From an uncultured Flavobacteriaceae bacterium (GTDB lineage: Bacteria; Bacteroidota; Bacteroidia; Flavobacteriales; Flavobacteriaceae): 31,420 nucleotides of DNA. A program made the translations under genes and the position numbers. The stretch's first letter is position 1; each line of letters opens with the position of its first letter. This document shows positions 13,857 through 22,961 of this stretch, one piece after another. Location of the stretch: NCBI GenBank assembly GCA_937901915.1, contig CALGUD010000143.1:1-31420 (forward strand), in the 5' to 3' direction. The notes beneath the pieces are model-generated. The model saw nothing but the letters and a program-made list of their open reading frames with translations. It searched no databases and was not told the origin of the DNA.

Positions 13857-14861
13857 TTATGAATCTATAATTTGAACTAATTTGTTGAATCTTAAATTCA
13901 ATACTTCTTCGATTATTATACGTCTCTCTTCTATAAAAAGATGTTTAAAATCAGTATTTAAAATTTTTATTGCCTTCTCAAGACTTTTTTTATTTGTCCA
14001 AACATTTTTATGATTGTTACTAATATACTTATTATTTTTTAAATATTCAATGAGTTCAAAATGGTTACACTCATCATTATTTGGTATACTTATTTTGGGA
14101 GCTGAACCATTCACATATTTTTCAATGGGCTTTTTATCTCCATTTTTAAAATGAGCGTGCAAAGATATAATATTTTTATCGGATTTATTCCAGTACAACC
14201 CTCTGGCAGAATCATAAACAGGAGAAAAGTAAGGATTGTGTTTGTTTTTAATATGTGTTATTACACCCCAATTGTAATAATGCCTGTCATTATTTCCACT
14301 TAATGCATCAAATAGCAGCATATGTATTATTCCAATCATAATCTGAGTAGCGTCTTTTTCAAAAACATCTTTTACAGCATTTTCTACATCAATGAAGGTA
14401 ATCTCTCCTTTTAAAGTTCTGTTTTTGTCCATTTCATCTATCCACTCAGTACTTGATTCATTAATATATCTTGAAAGTATATTGGCTCCATGCTCTAATG
14501 ACTGTTCATTTCCATGAAAATGCTCGCTTAGAAAACGGATATAGTTTTCGGCATAGACTATTTTGGAGGAAGCAATTTCTACACCAAAGTTTTTCCCTAT
14601 TTGTGTAAGATAATGCTCTGTTATACTCTCATTGGGATACCATTTGTGCCCTATTTTGGCAATATATTTTATCCATGATTTTGGCTTGTCCTTTCTACAC
14701 CTTCCATATTCATACACTTTAATTACATCTTTGGGGGCATCACCTCCTGCAGATTCATCAAGACAAATAAAGTTTTTTTGCTTCAATGTTTCAAACTTCC
14801 CTTGTGATACATTTAATCCAGACTTCTTAATTAAAATTTCTGTTGTAAGCTGCTTGGGCAT
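13857..14861 (-). CDS. HipA-like serine/threonine kinase (HipA_C type)
   Basis: This 334-aa protein lacks the HipA N-terminal subdomain and consists of the kinase part, similar in size to CtkA. A glycine-rich ESAGGDAPK loop (36-44) is followed by WIKYIAKIG (63-71) with a likely ATP-contacting lysine. The catalytic loop is SGNNDRHYYNWGVI (188-201), corresponding to the NxDxHxxN motif, and the metal-binding aspartate is in PVYDSARG (D217). HipA-family toxins phosphorylate aminoacyl-tRNA synthetases or translation factors; the substrate here cannot be predicted. No HTH HipB-like gene is present next to it, and the start is preceded by 300 nt without a gene. The start at 14861 gives a complete domain. 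No clear promoter was found. Confidence 0.85.
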   Translation of the reverse strand: MPKQLTTEILIKKSGLNVSQGKFETLKQKNFICLDESAGGDAPKDVIKVYEYGRCRKDKPKSWIKYIAKIGHKWYPNESITEHYLTQIGKNFGVEIASSKIVYAENYIRFLSEHFHGNEQSLEHGANILSRYINESSTEWIDEMDKNRTLKGEITFIDVENAVKDVFEKDATQIMIGIIHMLLFDALSGNNDRHYYNWGVITHIKNKHNPYFSPVYDSARGLYWNKSDKNIISLHAHFKNGDKKPIEKYVNGSAPKISIPNNDECNHFELIEYLKNNKYISNNHKNVWTNKKSLEKAIKILNTDFKHLFIEERRIIIEEVLNLRFNKLVQIIDS

Positions 14862-15054
14862 AGAACTCTACTGCTGATTTATTTGGCTAAAACTTAAGAG
14901 TAGGTAAGATAGTACATTTTGCTTGTTTTACATAATTCAATTAACCCTTTACCAAGGTACTCCGAAGGATCTTTTATTTGTTAAAAAGAAAAGGCGGGCA
15001 GATTACTAATCTCTTGATTCTATCAATAGATTTAGCTACGCTGAACCTTCGGTT

Positions 15055-15088
15055 TCTCATCCGCCTGCAGCGAATTCAAAATAACATT
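15055..15088 (+). repeat. Short interspersed repeat, copy B
   Basis: This is a 34-nt element starting TCTCATCCGCCTGCAGCGAA, matching 12541-12574 at 30 of 34 positions in the same orientation. The two copies flank the ParDE and HipA-like operons. Confidence 0.75.
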
Positions 15089-15139
15089 TCCTGTATATTT
15101 TTTAATGGATGATTATATTCACGAATAGGATGTCAAATT

Positions 15140-15177
15140 GGTTTGTAGGTACGCAATGCATTGCGTACCTACAAACC
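15140..15177. repeat. 38-nt perfect palindrome
   Basis: GGTTTGTAGGTACGCAATG (15140-15158) is followed directly by its exact reverse complement CATTGCGTACCTACAAACC (15159-15177), with no spacer. It lies 16 nt beyond the stop of the response regulator gene. There is no T-run after it, so it is not a classic terminator, though the hairpin could stabilise the 3' end of that transcript. From memory, similar GTAGG-ACGCAATGCATTGCGT palindromes recur as intergenic repeats in several phyla. Confidence 0.9.
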
Positions 15178-15193
15178 GTATCGGCCCATTCAA

Positions 15194-15592
15194 TTACGAA
15201 CTAAAATAGGTATCCCGGATGCGGTAAATGTTTTTTACGGTAACTGGTTTGTCAATATAATCTACAACCTTAGCATAGGTTTTGGCTTTTTCTTTGTCTT
15301 CCTGGTATACAGACGAGGAATTCATTATAATGATTGTGGGTTCGGTAATGTGGTATTTTCGGCTTTCATAGGCTTCCAGGAATTCCCAGCCATTCATAAT
15401 AGGCATATTGATATCCAACAGGATGAGGTCAGGGAAATTGCCTTTGTTCTTTTCCAGATAGTCAAGGGCGTCCTTAGCCCACAGTTTAAAAACAAGATTG
15501 CAATCTAAGCCTGTATCCTGAAAAATATCTTCGGTAATAAAGTTATATTCATCGTCATCATCTACGATTAATATTTTTTTTAGTTTAGGCAT
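15194..15592 (-). CDS. Single-domain (CheY-like) response regulator
   Basis: This 132-aa protein is one receiver domain with no output domain. Acidic pocket residues are in ILIVDDDDEY (D11-D13), the phospho-acceptor is D60 in LILLDINMP, the conserved serine/threonine region is IIMNSSS (89-94), and the lysine is K115 in YIDKPV. Such proteins pass phosphate in relays or bind partners directly. It is the last of three signalling genes read in the same direction: its start lies 13 nt after the stop of the receiver-kinase gene, so it is probably cotranscribed and phosphorylated by one of the two kinases. Confidence 0.93.
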   Translation of the reverse strand: MPKLKKILIVDDDDEYNFITEDIFQDTGLDCNLVFKLWAKDALDYLEKNKGNFPDLILLDINMPIMNGWEFLEAYESRKYHITEPTIIIMNSSSVYQEDKEKAKTYAKVVDYIDKPVTVKNIYRIRDTYFSS

Positions 15593-15605
15593 ATGTAGGG
15601 TATTA

Positions 15606-16871
15606 TTACTTTTTACTGGTTGACAAATTTTTCAGGCACACCACAAATTCTGTCCCTTTCCCGGGCTTGCTGGTAAAATCAATATTACCTCCCATTGATT
15701 CCACTAATGATTTGGTAATATACAACCCCATTCCTTTGCCGGTTCCACGCATAGACAAGCGTTGAAATAAACCAAACACTTTCTCTTTTTTAGTTTCATT
15801 TATTCCAATGCCGTTATCTTTAACCGAAAGGCAAAGATAATCGTTTTCCACATAAGTTCTTACCGAAATTACAGGCACCCCTTTACCGGAATGGTACTTA
15901 ATGGAATTGGTTATAAGGTTCAGGATTATGCTTCGCAAGTGCCCCGGAATGTACTCAATTTTTGGAGCCTCTTTAAAATTATGAGTAATCTTTGCCTTCG
16001 CATCATTAATTTGTGCCTCTATATCTTTTTTAAGTTCCTTAAATAATTTTTCAAAAACGATTTCTTTTGTATCATCTTTCAGGGTTTTCCTGTATGCCAC
16101 CACCTGTATCAAATCGTGTAAAGTAGAATTAATGCGATTTACCGATGCATCCATTCTTTTTACGATCTCTTCATTTTCCTTAGTTACAAATCCCTTTTTT
16201 TTAAATATGCCAATAATAGCGTTTAAATTAATGATAGGTGCCCGGAGGTCGTGCGTAGCAACATAGGCAAATTGCTCGAGCTCTTTGTTATAGCGAATGA
16301 GTATTTCTGCCTGTTCCTCTACTTTTTTCTGAGATAGTTGTGCTTCTGCCTTCGCCTTGTTAGCATCTTTCAACATCTGTATGGCTTCTTTTCGGGCTTT
16401 TTTCAGTTTCTGGTTCTTACTTTCAAGTTCAGAAAGTATTTTTTCGTATTCTTTTTCTTTTTCAAAGGAATAGGAACGAAGAAAGGTGTTTATTTTGGAT
16501 GAAAGGATCTCTTCATTAATTGGTTTGAAAAGATAATCAATAGCGCCCACCTTATAGCCCTGCAACATATTAATTTCGTCTTTATCGTATGCTGTAAGGA
16601 AAATAATAGGAACATTTTCGGTAAGCGGATTGTTTCGCATGATGGTTGCGGTCTCGATGCCGTCCATAATAGGCATCTGTATATCCAGCAAAACTAATGC
16701 ATAATTATGGCGGATTAATTTAGATAAGGCTGCCTGCCCCGAATTGGCCGTATGTATTTCAACTTTAAATTTTGACAGGAGTTTGGAAAGAATAGTCCGT
16801 TCTATATCTCTGTCATCTACAATCAGGATTTTAGGGATTTCCCTGACCGTTTTTCTTTTGTTCAAACCCAT
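15606..16871 (-). CDS. Receiver-histidine kinase (REC-HisKA-HATPase)
   Basis: This 421-aa protein has an N-terminal receiver (about 12-130, phospho-acceptor D63 in LVLLDIQMP, lysine K116 in YLFKP), a long coiled coil (about 135-200, rich in K, E and A), then a HisKA domain with the phosphorylated histidine H207 in VATHDLRAP. The ATPase domain has an N box NLITNSIKYH (318-327), G1 VKDNGIGI (350-357), an FGLFQR segment, and G2 GTGKGMGL (376-383). No membrane segment is visible, so the signal reaches it through its receiver. It probably accepts phosphate from, or is controlled by, the giant kinase upstream (gap about 120 nt), and may phosphorylate the CheY-like protein that follows. Confidence 0.94.
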   Translation of the reverse strand: MGLNKRKTVREIPKILIVDDRDIERTILSKLLSKFKVEIHTANSGQAALSKLIRHNYALVLLDIQMPIMDGIETATIMRNNPLTENVPIIFLTAYDKDEINMLQGYKVGAIDYLFKPINEEILSSKINTFLRSYSFEKEKEYEKILSELESKNQKLKKARKEAIQMLKDANKAKAEAQLSQKKVEEQAEILIRYNKELEQFAYVATHDLRAPIINLNAIIGIFKKKGFVTKENEEIVKRMDASVNRINSTLHDLIQVVAYRKTLKDDTKEIVFEKLFKELKKDIEAQINDAKAKITHNFKEAPKIEYIPGHLRSIILNLITNSIKYHSGKGVPVISVRTYVENDYLCLSVKDNGIGINETKKEKVFGLFQRLSMRGTGKGMGLYITKSLVESMGGNIDFTSKPGKGTEFVVCLKNLSTSKK

Positions 16872-16994
16872 AATATATTCGCCAAATTTTTATCAATTCT
16901 TATTACTACTTCACTAAATTCTAATTATTGCCATACATCATGTAGAGGTATTTACAAGATGGAAGGTATACAGACGGCATCTTCTTAAATAATT

Positions 16995-19900
16995 TTACTG
17001 GTATAACCATACCCGGAGTATGCTCAACAATTTTTCAACATCTACCGGTTTGGTGAGATAATCATTGGCCCCTGCTTCAAGGCTTTTAGCTTTATCTTCG
17101 GGCATTGCCTTGGCTGTTAATGAGATTATAGGCAAATTTTTATAGGCAGCTTTTTTCCGGATCTCTTTGGTGGCTTCATAACCATCCATAACAGGCATCA
17201 TTACATCCATAAGCACAATATCCACACCTTTTTCCTCTTCCAGTTTCTCAATTGCCATTTTTCCGTTATCTGCCATTATCACCTTCATGCCTGCATCGGA
17301 GAGGGTTTTAGACAGCGCATAGGTATTGCGCATATCATCATCTACCACCAGTATTTTTTTGTCTATTAAAAGCTGCCCCTGATTGTGAAGTTCAGCCATT
17401 ATTCTTTTTTGGTGGATGGTGAGTTTGGTTTCATTACTATGAAGAAAGAGTGAAACTTCATCCAGAAGCAGCTCGGGAGAGGAAGCTCCTTTAATCACGA
17501 TGCTATCGGTGTAGTTGTGCAACTGGTTAAGCTCTGCTTTTGTAAGCTGTTTTCCTGTATAAACAACTATAGGTATATTATTGATTATGTTGCTCGATTT
17601 TAGTTTTTCAAGCAGCTCAAATCCGGTGGTATCAGGAAGTTTAAGGTCAAGTATAATACAATCAAAAATTTTCGATTTAAGTTGACTTATAGCTTTCTTT
17701 CCTGTCATGGCAGAAGAAATATTTACCTGCTTATTTTTCAGCAGATTTTCGATCGCCTGTAAGGTTGATTTATCGTCTTCTATGATAAGAAGCTCTTTCT
17801 CTACTGAATTATGTAATTTTTCCAGTTTTTGCATGGTTTTGTCAATGTCCTTTCTGGAAACAGGTTTTAAACTAAAACCCATTGCTCCCTTAATCAGGGC
17901 TGCACGGCTTTGATCTTCGGCTGAGATTAAGTGCACCGGAATATGCCTGGTTTTTAAATTAGACTTCAAATGGTCCAGGATTACAAAGCCATTCATAGTT
18001 GGTAGCTGGACGTCCAGAAATATGCCACTAGGCTGAAATTGAACCGCCAGTTCTATGCCTTCTATCCCTTCACGTGCCACCAATACTTTATAGCCTTTTG
18101 TTACAGCTATTTTTTTTACTATCGAAGCAAAAACTTTATCATCATCAATAATCAACAATGATTTGTCTGATTCTTTTATAGTATCCCGGTCATCCTGAAT
18201 ATAGTTTTCCCAGGATGTTGACCTGGTATTTTCTGTTAACTCAAAAGAGCCATTATTTGAAGATTTTGTGGATTCTGAGTCACTGTAGGAGGAAATTGAA
18301 TCATCCTTTTCTTTAATAGGGGCACTGGTGAGATCTGTTGGTACAAACACAGTAAAAGTACTTCCTTTTGATTCTACGCTTTCAATATGGATTTCTCCAC
18401 CTAATAACCGTGATAATTCCCTGGAAATCGTTAACCCAAGCCCGGTTCCACCATATTGGCGGCTGGTACCCCCTTGTGCCTGTTGAAATGCTTCAAAAAT
18501 CATCATGCGCTTGTCCTCGGCTATACCGATGCCTGTATCTTTTACCGAGATTGCCACCACCTTGGATTTTGGCAACGTAATTTCCCTGAACCTTATTGAA
18601 TTATCCGGCTTTTCTATAGATATGGTTACCGAACCTTTTTCCGTAAATTTAATAGCATTTGAAATCAGGTTTTTAACGATTTGTTCCAACCGTTGCCCAT
18701 CGGTAATTATGATATCAGGCGCATTTGCTTTACGTTGTATGGTAAACCTGAGGTTCTTTGATTTTGCCAATGGCCCGAATTGATTCTTCAGGTTATTGAT
18801 AAGGTTCTTAAAGTGTACTTCTTCGGGATGAATTTGCAGTTTTCCTGCCTCCACTTTGGAAAGATCCAGGATATCGTTGATGAGGTTCAGCAAGTCTAAA
18901 CCGCCATCATAAATAATACTGGCATCTTTTTGCTGGTCCGGAGATAGATTTCCCTTGTCATTTTTACTAAGATCCTTGGCGAGTATTAACAAACTGTTTA
19001 ATGGTGTTCTTAATTCATGGGACATATTGGCCAGGAATTCGGATTTATACTTACTAGCCAGTTCAAGTTCTTTTGCTTTCCTTTCCAATTCAACCCTACT
19101 TACTTGCAGGTCTTCTTTCTGCATCTCCAGATCTTTGGTTTTGGACTCAAGATCTTCATTGGCCATTTGTAGTTCCTTACTCTGTATTTTCAGTTTTTCC
19201 TGCTGATTGAATAATTCTTCCGATTTTTGTTGTGATTCATCGAGGAGGTCCTTCATTTTTTCCCTGTCAAGAGAAGAAGTGGTTGCAATTGCGATACTTT
19301 CACCTACTGAACGGACCAGTTCCAATTCGCTATCGTTAAAAGGACGGAATGATCCTATTTCTACAACACCTTTTACTTCACCGTCAATAATAAATGGCTG
19401 TACCAGAATATTTCTGGGAATTTTTTCCCCTAATCCGGAAGTTACGCTAATGTAATCCTTGGGAATGCTTGAAAGTACAATTGCTTCTTTTTCAAGAGCG
19501 GCTTGTCCCACAAGGCTTTCTCCAAAATGAAAAGTGGTTTTAAGCGATTTTCGTTGGGTGAAGGCATAAGAACCGGTCATTCTTAACAATCTCTTTTCGT
19601 TGGTCCTTTCGGTTAGATAAATGACCCCTACCTGGGCATTTAAATACTTAGTGAGATAAGAAATAATATTTTTTGACAGTCCTAACAGATCCTGCTCACC
19701 ACGCATCCTGTCGTTAAGTCCTGCCTGCCCGGTTTTTATCCATGCTTCATTTTCATTTTCTTCCGATATTCGTTTCAGGTTCTCGGTCATGGTATTCAGT
19801 GCAATACCTAATTGATCGGCCTCACTACGCAAAGGCATTTCAATAGCAAAATCCCCTTCAGCAATGGTATTGGCCGCTTTTACAATAGTCGTGAAACTAT

Positions 19901-22900
19901 CCACCATCGCATTGATATTATTTTTTAGCTCCTGAACTTCACCTTTTACTTCCACTTCAATTTTCCTTGAGAAATCCCCTCTTGCCAAAGCTGTGGAAAC
20001 TCCTGCAATATCCCGTACCTGTGAGGTAAGATTACTTGCCATCTGGTTTACATTATCGGTAAGGTCTTTCCATGAACCTCCAACATTCGGTACTTCTGCC
20101 TGTCCGCCAAGAATACCTTCGGTACCCACTTCACGGGCCACGTTGGTTACCTCATCGGCAAATATATTAAGTACGTCCACCATCCGGTTAATAGTGGTAG
20201 AGAGTTCCAGTACTTCGCCTCCTTTACCTTGTTCAGAAATTTTCTGTGAAAGGTCACCATTCGCCACTGCTGTGGTTACAGAAGCAATCTCCCGCACCTG
20301 CGTGGTAAGGTTACTCGCCATGGTGTTTACATTATCCGTCAATCCTTTCCATGTTCCTGCTACGTTCGGCACTTCTGCCTGACCTCCCAACATACCTTCG
20401 GTTCCCACTTCACGCGCCACACGGGTTACCTCTGCTGCAAATATATTCAGCGAGTCCACCATCTGGTTGATCGTATATTTTAATTCGGCGATTTCGCCTT
20501 TTACATCAATTGATATTTTTTGTGAAAGGTCACCATGTGCCACCGCTGTTGCTACATTGGCAATTTCCCGCACCTGGCTTGTCAGGTTACTCGCCATTGT
20601 ATTTACATTTCTCGTAAGGTCTAACCAGGCACCTGCCACGTTTGGTACTTCTGCCTGTCCCCCCAGCATTCCTTCGGTACCCACTTCACGCGCCACACGG
20701 GTTACCTCATTGGAAAGGATGTTGAGGGAATCCACCATTGTATTTATAATGGTAGACAGTTCAAGTACTTCCCCTCCTTTTTCTTCTTCTGAAATTTTTT
20801 GTGAGAGGTCACCATTTGCTACCGCCTTGGTTACTGAGGCTATTTCCCGTACCTGTGTGGTAAGGTTGCTCGCCATTGTATTCACATTCTCTGTAAGCTC
20901 TAACCATGCACCCCCTACATTGGGAACTTTTGCTTGTCCGCCCAGGATACCTTCGGTGCCCACCTCACGTGCCACACGGGTTACCTCATCAGAAAATACA
21001 TTCAGTGAATCCACCATCGTGTTAATGGTTTCTTTTAATTCTGCAATTTCACCTTTTGCTTCAATGGCAATTTTTTGTGCCAAATCACCTTTTGCCACCG
21101 CAGTTGCCACATTGGCAATTTCCCGTACCTGTGTGGTAAGGTTAGATGCCATATAATTTACATTGTCGGTAAGGTCTTTCCAGGTCCCTGCTACATCGGG
21201 TACTTTTGCCTGTCCGCCCAGAATCCCTTCGGTACCCACTTCACGTGCCACACGGGTTACCTCATCTGAGAAAATATTCAGTGAATCCACCATCTGGTTT
21301 ATGGTATCTTTTAATTCGGCAATTTCGCCTTTTACATCAATGGTAATTTTTTGGGAAAGATCCCCGTCGGCTACCGCGGTAGCCACGTTTGCAATTTCCC
21401 GTACCTGGGTAGTAAGGTTACTTGCCATGATGTTTACATTGTCGGTAAGGTCTTTCCAGGTTCCTGCTGCACTCGGCACTGTTGCCTGTCCGCCTAGTTT
21501 ACCTTCCGTACCCACCTCACGTGCAACACGGGTTACCTCTGCAGCAAATAGAGTCAGGGAATCCACCATGTTGTTGATGGTATTGGACAGAACGAGTACC
21601 TCACCACCTTTTCCTTCTTCTGTAATTTTTTGGGAAAGATCCCCTTTTGCTACCGCTGTTGTTACCGATGCAATTTCCCGTACCTGGTTGGTGAGGTTGC
21701 TTGCCATGGTATTCACATTATCAGTCAGGTTTTTCCATGTACCGGCAACATCAGGTACTTTTGCTTGTCCGCCTAATTTACCTTCGGTTCCCACTTCACG
21801 TGCAACCCGGGTTACCTCATCGGAGAAAATATTCAGGGAATCCACCATCTGGTTGATGGTATCTTTTAATTCGGCAATTTCACCTTTTACATTAATGGTG
21901 ATTTTCTTGGAAAGGTCGCCATTTGCCACCGAAGTTGCTACTCCGGCAATCTCTCTCACCTGTACGGTAAGATTGGCGGCCATGGTATTTACGTTCTCGG
22001 TTAGATCTTTCCATGTTCCTGCAACATCGGGCACATCGGCCTGTCCTCCCAGTTTACCTTCCACACCCACTTCACGGGCCACGTTGGTAACCTCTGCTGC
22101 AAATATATTCAGGGAATCCACCATCCGGTTAATGGTGGTGGAAAGGCCAAGTACTTCCCCGCCTTTTCCTTCTTCTGTAATTTTTCTTGAAAGGTCGCCA
22201 TCGGCCACCGCTGTGGTTACCCTTGCTATTTCCCGTACCTGTTCGGTAAGGTTGCTCGCCATCTGGTTCACATTATCGGTAAGGTCTTTCCAGGTTCCGG
22301 AAACATTTGGCACACTGGCTTGTCCGCCCAGCTTACCTTCCACACCCACTTCACGGGCCACCTGGGTAACCTGTTCGGCAAAAATATTTAAACTTCGTAG
22401 TGTACGGTTAATTACATCGGCCATGGCACGGAAATCACCGGTTACCATAAGGCTGAATTTATCGCCGAGTTTCCCTTCGGCAATACTGTTAAGAATGCGG
22501 CTTACTTCTAATACTGGTTTTGCAATGGCCTCAATAAGGATGTTGATGTTATCGATCATGTCTTTCCATACCCCACTTGCAGCCTTAAATTCTGCCCGGG
22601 CATCGAGGTTACCTTCAATACCACCTACACGTGATATCCGTGATACTTCGGTACTCACACCACCAATCATTTCAACCATCGTATTATACGCTTCCGCAAG
22701 ATCGGCGAATTTATCGTTTCGTTCTTTTGAAAGACGGACCGAAATATCTCCCTCCCTAAATGCTTCAAGCGCAAATATCAACCTGTCCAGTTGTTCATGC
22801 ATATAATCACTGTCCTTGAACATCTCATCATGAGTAACTCTCCGGGATTTTTTTATTAATTTATCTTTTGAAGTCATTCTCCCATTGGAACCAGGAGAAC

Positions 22901-22961
22901 TAATTTTATTTTTATTTAAGCTTTTGGGTTTTGTAGGGGAGGATATTGCTTTTTTTGCCAT
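16995..22961 (-). CDS. Giant soluble poly-HAMP hybrid histidine kinase
   Basis: This 1988-aa protein has no membrane segment. A basic N-terminal tail is followed by HAMP-like segments (about 55-221). Nine consecutive 92-93-residue HAMP units follow (about 222-1055), each with the W-LT-NVN-MASNLT-QVREIA core and a VAREVGTEG-LGGQA linker. Next come a GAF domain (about 1090-1230), a coiled coil (1235-1303), and HisKA with H1315 in NMSHELRTPLN. The ATPase has ISNAIKFTE (1433-1441), DTGIGI (1475-1480) and GGTGLGLTIS (1504-1513). Three receivers follow with D1650, D1772 and D1919. The layout resembles the soluble Nik1/group III hybrid kinases used in osmotic and stress sensing. It heads a three-gene signalling locus. 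The stimulus is unknown. The middle receiver ends VVYTGKQLTKAEL instead of the usual K-P pair. Confidence 0.95.
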   Translation of the reverse strand: MAKKAISSPTKPKSLNKNKISSPGSNGRMTSKDKLIKKSRRVTHDEMFKDSDYMHEQLDRLIFALEAFREGDISVRLSKERNDKFADLAEAYNTMVEMIGGVSTEVSRISRVGGIEGNLDARAEFKAASGVWKDMIDNINILIEAIAKPVLEVSRILNSIAEGKLGDKFSLMVTGDFRAMADVINRTLRSLNIFAEQVTQVAREVGVEGKLGGQASVPNVSGTWKDLTDNVNQMASNLTEQVREIARVTTAVADGDLSRKITEEGKGGEVLGLSTTINRMVDSLNIFAAEVTNVAREVGVEGKLGGQADVPDVAGTWKDLTENVNTMAANLTVQVREIAGVATSVANGDLSKKITINVKGEIAELKDTINQMVDSLNIFSDEVTRVAREVGTEGKLGGQAKVPDVAGTWKNLTDNVNTMASNLTNQVREIASVTTAVAKGDLSQKITEEGKGGEVLVLSNTINNMVDSLTLFAAEVTRVAREVGTEGKLGGQATVPSAAGTWKDLTDNVNIMASNLTTQVREIANVATAVADGDLSQKITIDVKGEIAELKDTINQMVDSLNIFSDEVTRVAREVGTEGILGGQAKVPDVAGTWKDLTDNVNYMASNLTTQVREIANVATAVAKGDLAQKIAIEAKGEIAELKETINTMVDSLNVFSDEVTRVAREVGTEGILGGQAKVPNVGGAWLELTENVNTMASNLTTQVREIASVTKAVANGDLSQKISEEEKGGEVLELSTIINTMVDSLNILSNEVTRVAREVGTEGMLGGQAEVPNVAGAWLDLTRNVNTMASNLTSQVREIANVATAVAHGDLSQKISIDVKGEIAELKYTINQMVDSLNIFAAEVTRVAREVGTEGMLGGQAEVPNVAGTWKGLTDNVNTMASNLTTQVREIASVTTAVANGDLSQKISEQGKGGEVLELSTTINRMVDVLNIFADEVTNVAREVGTEGILGGQAEVPNVGGSWKDLTDNVNQMASNLTSQVRDIAGVSTALARGDFSRKIEVEVKGEVQELKNNINAMVDSFTTIVKAANTIAEGDFAIEMPLRSEADQLGIALNTMTENLKRISEENENEAWIKTGQAGLNDRMRGEQDLLGLSKNIISYLTKYLNAQVGVIYLTERTNEKRLLRMTGSYAFTQRKSLKTTFHFGESLVGQAALEKEAIVLSSIPKDYISVTSGLGEKIPRNILVQPFIIDGEVKGVVEIGSFRPFNDSELELVRSVGESIAIATTSSLDREKMKDLLDESQQKSEELFNQQEKLKIQSKELQMANEDLESKTKDLEMQKEDLQVSRVELERKAKELELASKYKSEFLANMSHELRTPLNSLLILAKDLSKNDKGNLSPDQQKDASIIYDGGLDLLNLINDILDLSKVEAGKLQIHPEEVHFKNLINNLKNQFGPLAKSKNLRFTIQRKANAPDIIITDGQRLEQIVKNLISNAIKFTEKGSVTISIEKPDNSIRFREITLPKSKVVAISVKDTGIGIAEDKRMMIFEAFQQAQGGTSRQYGGTGLGLTISRELSRLLGGEIHIESVESKGSTFTVFVPTDLTSAPIKEKDDSISSYSDSESTKSSNNGSFELTENTRSTSWENYIQDDRDTIKESDKSLLIIDDDKVFASIVKKIAVTKGYKVLVAREGIEGIELAVQFQPSGIFLDVQLPTMNGFVILDHLKSNLKTRHIPVHLISAEDQSRAALIKGAMGFSLKPVSRKDIDKTMQKLEKLHNSVEKELLIIEDDKSTLQAIENLLKNKQVNISSAMTGKKAISQLKSKIFDCIILDLKLPDTTGFELLEKLKSSNIINNIPIVVYTGKQLTKAELNQLHNYTDSIVIKGASSPELLLDEVSLFLHSNETKLTIHQKRIMAELHNQGQLLIDKKILVVDDDMRNTYALSKTLSDAGMKVIMADNGKMAIEKLEEEKGVDIVLMDVMMPVMDGYEATKEIRKKAAYKNLPIISLTAKAMPEDKAKSLEAGANDYLTKPVDVEKLLSILRVWLYQ
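20079..22298 (-). repeat. Tandem 276/279-bp coding repeats (HAMP units 1-8)
   Basis: Eight full units (a ninth degenerates into the GAF linker after 20079) start at residues 222, 315, 407, 500, 592, 684, 777 and 869. Two versions exist: A (93 codons, containing EEGKGGEVL or close variants) and B (92 codons, containing KGEIAELK). The order from the N terminus is A B A B B A B A, with the ninth unit of B type. Nucleotide similarity between units is high, so this block is open to slipped-strand or recombinational length change and to assembly error. Confidence 0.9.

Larger units (their letters stand above)
14862..15193. other. Gene-free stretch with repeats
   Basis: About 330 bases lie between the start of the HipA-like kinase gene and the end of the response regulator gene, so the promoter of the kinase operon should be here, but no TAnnTTTG element was found. 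The stretch holds the 34-nt repeat at 15055-15088, a GCAGATTACT segment at about 14999 also seen near 13380, and a 38-nt perfect palindrome at 15140-15177. Confidence 0.6.

Noticed and set aside
4097..14861. Prophage or integrative element
   Set aside because: No integrase, transposase, structural gene, tRNA target or clear attachment site was seen; only small repeats mark the boundaries.
15140..15177. Palindrome as a rho-independent terminator
   Set aside because: No T-run follows on either strand, so only a structural or repeat role is kept.
20079..22298. Regular repeats that might suggest a CRISPR array
   Set aside because: The period is 276-279 bp, the repeats are in frame and encode HAMP units, and there are no unique spacers or cas genes.
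21163..22806. Long plus-strand open frame of 547 codons, with a similar one at 20467-21156
   Set aside because: It lies exactly opposite the HAMP-repeat part of the hybrid kinase and its product is itself a low-complexity repeat. It follows from the regular codon use of the repeats on the coding strand.
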